Shown: positions 7,732 to 10,964 of the stretch, in pieces
Position numbering within the stretch: position 1 is the first letter of the stretch
Layout: the number at the start of each line of letters is the position of its first letter
Origin: DATEMK01 sp035275625
GTDB lineage: Bacteria > Bacteroidota > Bacteroidia > AKYH767-A > OLB10
Direction of reading: 5' to 3'
Assembly (NCBI GenBank): GCA_035275625.1
Contig: DATEMK010000103.1
Span: forward strand, 1-10,964
Length of the DNA stretch: 10,964 nucleotides
Program-made: the position numbers and the translations under genes
The notes under the pieces: generated by a model
Databases searched by the model: none
What the model saw: only the letters and a program-made list of their open reading frames with translations
What the model was told of the DNA's origin: nothing

Positions 7732-8793
7732 CTATCCTGTTGTAAAATGTTCTCCCGGTGTTTTTGGTAATGGAGTTTTTACTGCCATTGATCCAAATCC
7801 GTATTTCGTATCCCAGTTAGTGAGGGAAAGCGGACCGAAATCTGCTTCAAAAAACCAGCGGCTTATTTCTTCGGGAGTATGATAATAACGCCAGCGTGGA
7901 GTTACCGAATCATAAATATCAATCAGCAAAGTATTCTTATCTAATTTTTTTCCTGAAAGTAAATAGATGTAATAAAGTAAAAATACAATAAATTGTACGG
8001 ATAATTTTTTTAAAAAAGAGGGCATCCGGCAGATTATCATTCTTAAATAATCAAATATTCTTCGTTTAAATTTCCAATACAAAGTTCCCTTACGGGAGTA
8101 GAGCCACAAATACAGCTTCCCGTTTTGTTTCACAGTTTTTGCAACACTCTTAAAAGTTACTTCTGTATTGGGCGTATGATGCAATACACCATTGGAAACA
8201 ATAATATCAAACGTTTCCGACCGGAAAGGCGGGAACATTAAATCTCCCTGAAGAAAACAACAGTTATTTGAAGTGCGTCTTTTTTCCGCATCAAATACAC
8301 TGGTTGAAAAATCAATTCCAAAAATTGTGATTCCTTTAGTAGAAAAATATTCAGTCAGTAATCCGTTTCCGCAACCGGCATCCAGCATTATTTTTCCAGG
8401 TAACTCTGCGATGGTTGATTGTGTCTCTAAGAGAAATTGTTCAAACCGGCTTTGCAAAGTCATGCCCCAGGTAGTATTCATATCAAGCTTGCTGTGAGCC
8501 TCCCATTCAAGACTGAAACTCCAGGATTTATTTTCAATCCGATTTTGCAATACCAGGTTCGGGATTTCTTTTTTTACAGATTGAATCGTTTCTTTAAATT
8601 GATTTTGAAATTTCTCCGTTAAAGAATCTGGAAGAAAAACCGGAACTCCCTCCATAACCGGGTAGGCTGAACCTGAAACCGGGTTAACAAATAACCCGGA
8701 AATAATATTCTCTTTATCAGATTCAAAAGAATAAAATTTTACAGGATCCTTTGTAAGAGGGTCGCAAAAAAAATTTATGAATTTAGTGTGCAT
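7732..8793 (-). CDS. Class I SAM-dependent methyltransferase with N-terminal Trm112-like segment
   Basis: The protein has 353 residues. Residues about 5-55 resemble the Trm112/YcaR-type small domain often fused to sugar-cluster methyltransferases (CDPLTKDPV, then NPVSGSAYPVMEGVPVFLP), but only one Cys remains, so it probably binds no zinc. The Rossmann core shows motif I LDAGCGNG at 137-144, an acidic end of strand 2 (GID at 159-161), GDL at 183-185, FDIIVSNGVLHHTPN at 195-209 and a post-core NGKLYLWLY at 224-232. Residues about 233-295 are a basic and hydrophobic insert (FIVFLLYYIYLL) that may dock on the membrane, common in relatives from lipopolysaccharide clusters. It lies 14 bp downstream of the glycosyltransferase gene on the same strand, probably the last gene of that operon, and converges on the epimerase gene with a 23 bp gap. 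Methylation of a sugar or lipid-linked glycan is inferred; the substrate is not readable. Confidence 0.82.
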   Translation of the reverse strand: MHTKFINFFCDPLTKDPVKFYSFESDKENIISGLFVNPVSGSAYPVMEGVPVFLPDSLTEKFQNQFKETIQSVKKEIPNLVLQNRIENKSWSFSLEWEAHSKLDMNTTWGMTLQSRFEQFLLETQSTIAELPGKIMLDAGCGNGLLTEYFSTKGITIFGIDFSTSVFDAEKRRTSNNCCFLQGDLMFPPFRSETFDIIVSNGVLHHTPNTEVTFKSVAKTVKQNGKLYLWLYSRKGTLYWKFKRRIFDYLRMIICRMPSFLKKLSVQFIVFLLYYIYLLSGKKLDKNTLLIDIYDSVTPRWRYYHTPEEISRWFFEADFGPLSLTNWDTKYGFGSMAVKTPLPKTPGEHFTTG

Positions 8794-8807
8794 ATTTTGT
8801 GTCGGAA

Positions 8808-9896
8808 TTAAAATTCAAAAGTTCTCACAGCTTTGTTTTTATGTTTCTTATTTTCAAGTTTTTCTAATTCCAACTTCACGAACCTGTTTTTCTTATTTAT
8901 TCCTTTTTTACCTTTAACTGCAAAAATAAAAATATCAGAGAGCAATCTTGAAATTGAAACGGGCAAACTTAATGCAAAAATTATAAGTGATAAGTAAATT
9001 TTCTCATTCACTGAATATTTTTTCAGGTTCGATTTAATGTATGAAATGGTTTTTATCCTTAACTCTTTATCATCAACAAAAACACCGCATTGAAGTATGT
9101 TAAAAGTTGTTTGAGAAACAGTCTTTTTTAAATAAATTCTTGCTGAGGCATAACATTCAGGTGAAATCTCATTTTTAATGTCAGTTATAGCATCTGCTAA
9201 ATCAAAATAAAGCCCTCTCAGGAGGTAATACGAATTATACATCATAACCTGGTCATGGGCAGATGCTGAAAATAAATCCAGGTCCGAGAGCAAAATCTTC
9301 TTGTCAGGATTTTGGAAAAGACTTAAAGTAATTAATTGTGTTTGGGGCCAGCTTGCGCTAAAATATTCATAACCGAATTTCTTAATATTATTATGAATGA
9401 ATTCTGTTTTAATAATAAATAATCCTGCATTTCCAATATAGTAATAAAAATTTTCAAGCAATTGCTCCAATGAAATAAATACTTCATTTTTGAAAGGATT
9501 TTTTTTAAACAGATGGGAATCGAATATTGCACCGATTTCATGGTTAGTTGTCAAAAGTGATATTATTTTTTTGAAACTATCTTCTTTATAGCGGTCATCA
9601 TCTCCAAGAAAGGTTACATATTTTCCTGTGGCAAGCTCCAATGATTTTATTACGTTAAATCTTGGGCCTTTATTGACTCCGTTATTGTGATAAATAATAA
9701 AATCATGTTTTGATCGAAATTTTAAAACAACTTCTTCAGTATTATCATCCGAACCATTATTTGAAATAACAATTTCAATTTTATCCTCTAAATTATTTTC
9801 TATGATTTGTTTTGTAAGGAGAATAAGTTGTTCTTCCAAAAGCTCAGCCCTGTTCCATGTAGGAATTGAAATACTTAGAATTTTAGAGTCTGGCAT
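8808..9896 (-). CDS. Family 2 glycosyltransferase
   Basis: This 362-residue protein has a clear GT-A N-terminal domain. SISIPTWNR at 8-16 is the family's first strand and nucleotide-binding start. EIVISNNGSDDNT at 41-53 contains the ribose/uracil-contacting Asp region, NKGPRFNVIKSLELATGKYV at 75-94 is the usual loop and helix, and FLGDDDRY at 96-103 carries the metal-binding DxD-type acidic triplet (99-101). The second half is less conserved. It includes hydrophobic stretches near 296-327 (IYLSLIIFALSLP, LLSDIFIFAVKG) and a Lys-rich C-terminus, suggesting contact with the inner membrane where lipid-linked oligosaccharides are built. It sits 36 bp after the ThDP-enzyme gene and 14 bp before the methyltransferase gene. 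Donor and acceptor sugars cannot be read. The ATG at 9896 is chosen because it directly precedes the first GT strand. Confidence 0.88.
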   Translation of the reverse strand: MPDSKILSISIPTWNRAELLEEQLILLTKQIIENNLEDKIEIVISNNGSDDNTEEVVLKFRSKHDFIIYHNNGVNKGPRFNVIKSLELATGKYVTFLGDDDRYKEDSFKKIISLLTTNHEIGAIFDSHLFKKNPFKNEVFISLEQLLENFYYYIGNAGLFIIKTEFIHNNIKKFGYEYFSASWPQTQLITLSLFQNPDKKILLSDLDLFSASAHDQVMMYNSYYLLRGLYFDLADAITDIKNEISPECYASARIYLKKTVSQTTFNILQCGVFVDDKELRIKTISYIKSNLKKYSVNEKIYLSLIIFALSLPVSISRLLSDIFIFAVKGKKGINKKNRFVKLELEKLENKKHKNKAVRTFEF

Positions 9897-9932
9897 GTTG
9901 CTTTTAGGGTCCCTGATTTTAAAAAATCATTA

Positions 9933-10964
9933 TCAGGTTCCTTCCATATCAATTGGTTTTGAAAAAGGCTCCATTTCAGTTATCGGTTTACCAAATGCAA
10001 TCTTAGGGTATGCATTTGCAGCAGGGTCTATCATTACCTGCAATAAAAAAGGTGATTGAGGATTTTTCCAAACAGCATTTAGCGCATTCTTAATTTCTTC
10101 TTCTTTGGAAATTGTTGCAGCCTCTATTCCATAAGCAATCGCCACTTTTGAAAAATCAGGAGCGCTGTATCCCCAAACAGTTGATTGATGCCGCCCTTCA
10201 AAATAACTATCCTGGAATTGTCTGATCATGCCCAATGATTGATTATTTAAAACAATAATTTTAACCGGAAGCTGATTTCTTTTTATGGTTTGCAATTCCT
10301 GGATGTTAAGTTGAAATCCGCCATCACCTGAAATTATCACAACTGGTTTTTTACCCGATGCAAAGCAAGCGCCTATTGCTGCAGGCAAAGAATATCCCAT
10401 TGCTCCCATGCCGCCTGAAGTGATAAAAAACTGTTCTTCACCCAACTCAATGGATTGCGCTGCCCACATTTGATGGCTGCCTACATCCACACAGTATCCA
10501 TGAGACAAAGCTGAAGCTTTTGAGAGCTGGTGAATAAATGAGTTAGGATTTATCCCTTGTATGTTTGTTATTTCCTTCGTATCAATCCATTTTTCTTTCA
10601 ACAGATTTATTTCATTTATCCAATCCGGGCCAGTATTTAATTTATGAATGGAAAAATAGGAGATAGCTTGTTGTAAAAATGAATTTACATCAGCTTTGAC
10701 TGTGTAACAATCTTTAACCCTGTTATTCAACTCCCCGTCTTCTATATCAACATGGATTATTTTTTTGTTTGATTTGAATCCATCAACATCAGCACCTGTT
10801 TGACGAATATCAAGACGGCTGCCAAGAATAAGCAGGCAGTCACTATTGCCAATAGAAAGATTAGCCCATCGGTTTCCATAGCTTCCTATGAAGCCGGCAC
10901 GTAAAGGATTTTTAAATGAAACAGCATCTACCGCAAGCAGGGAAGTAATAACAGGAATTTGAAT
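9933..10964 (-). CDS. ThDP-dependent enzyme related to acetolactate synthase (C-terminal 343 residues; 5' end outside window)
   Basis: The frame stays open to the window end, so the TTG at 10730 is internal; about 343 of an expected 550-600 residues are visible. The first part is the end of the central domain (RAGFIGSYGNRWAN, then LILGSRLDIRQTGADVDGF and IIHVDIE), close to the FAD/nucleotide-fold domain of AHAS-like enzymes. The C-terminal ThDP domain follows: DVGSHQMWAAQ, SGGMGAMGYSLPAAIGA, and the Mg/ThDP motif GDGG (10328-10317) with NN about 25 residues on (LNNQSLGMIRQF). The tail YPKIAFGKPITEMEP resembles ThDP proteins of surface-polysaccharide clusters more than housekeeping IlvB. The Trp expected in the AHAS G-M-x-R/M-Q-W motif is Phe (codon 10217-10215). 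A role in making a modified sugar, for instance a YerE-like two-carbon transfer, is possible but only inferred; a biosynthetic AHAS remains the alternative. The catalytic Glu domain is outside the window. Confidence 0.83.
   Translation of the reverse strand: MQIPVITSLLAVDAVSFKNPLRAGFIGSYGNRWANLSIGNSDCLLILGSRLDIRQTGADVDGFKSNKKIIHVDIEDGELNNRVKDCYTVKADVNSFLQQAISYFSIHKLNTGPDWINEINLLKEKWIDTKEITNIQGINPNSFIHQLSKASALSHGYCVDVGSHQMWAAQSIELGEEQFFITSGGMGAMGYSLPAAIGACFASGKKPVVIISGDGGFQLNIQELQTIKRNQLPVKIIVLNNQSLGMIRQFQDSYFEGRHQSTVWGYSAPDFSKVAIAYGIEAATISKEEEIKNALNAVWKNPQSPFLLQVMIDPAANAYPKIAFGKPITEMEPFSKPIDMEGT

Noticed and set aside
9914..9929. Inverted repeat tgatttt/aaaatca between the ThDP and glycosyltransferase genes as a terminator
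   Set aside because: The stem is almost all A-T with a 2-base loop, and the genes are co-directional 36 bp apart, so an intergenic terminator is unlikely.
9802..10059. Plus-strand 85-codon ORF spanning the ThDP/glycosyltransferase junction
   Set aside because: It is antisense to two well-supported genes, has no recognisable domain, and ends inside the ThDP coding region.

Overview
The window looks like chromosomal DNA of a Bacteroidota bacterium, probably an environmental Flavobacteriia/Sphingobacteriia/Chitinophagia-like lineage. It is AT-rich and its genes lack clear Shine-Dalgarno sequences. Two matches to the Bacteroidota -7 promoter box (TAnnTTTG) lie before gene starts. Two different type IX secretion (T9SS) C-terminal sorting domains are present: a type B (gliding-motility CTERM) domain and a type A (Por secretion tail) domain. 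The exact taxon cannot be read from the sequence.

Layout. (1) Positions 1-1662, + strand: the end of a surface-polysaccharide gene block, with the C-terminal part of a polysaccharide-deacetylase-like protein overlapping by ATGA a two-lobed GNAT acyltransferase. (2) Positions 1663-1862: a 200 bp gap with a promoter-like box. (3) Positions 1863-5192, +: a 1109-residue secreted protein with a signal peptide, a propeller-like N-terminal region, eight tandem PKD domains and a T9SS type B tail. (4) Positions 5197-5765, -: the wreck of a Kelch-repeat T9SS protein. Its start and sorting tail survive, but the middle is missing and the two ends are out of frame. (5) Positions 5972-7708, +: an exported D-glucuronyl C5-epimerase-family protein with an extra C-terminal beta-sandwich module. 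(6) Positions 10964-7732, -: an operon-like run of a ThDP enzyme resembling acetolactate synthase (cut by the window end), a GT2 glycosyltransferase and a class I SAM methyltransferase, with gaps of 36 and 14 bp.

How the parts fit. Both flanks carry genes typical of extracellular polysaccharide or O-antigen clusters: deacetylase, GNAT, glycosyltransferase, methyltransferase and a ThDP enzyme of the kind found beside nucleotide-sugar genes. The exported epimerase would act on a uronic-acid polymer outside the cytoplasm. The PKD protein and the dead Kelch gene are T9SS cargo lying between the two blocks. The most useful leads are the epimerase with its added domain, the ThDP enzyme with a non-AHAS residue at a specificity position, the cysteine-paired PKD array and the Kelch gene remnant. 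No RNA gene, insertion sequence, CRISPR array or phage gene was recognised.
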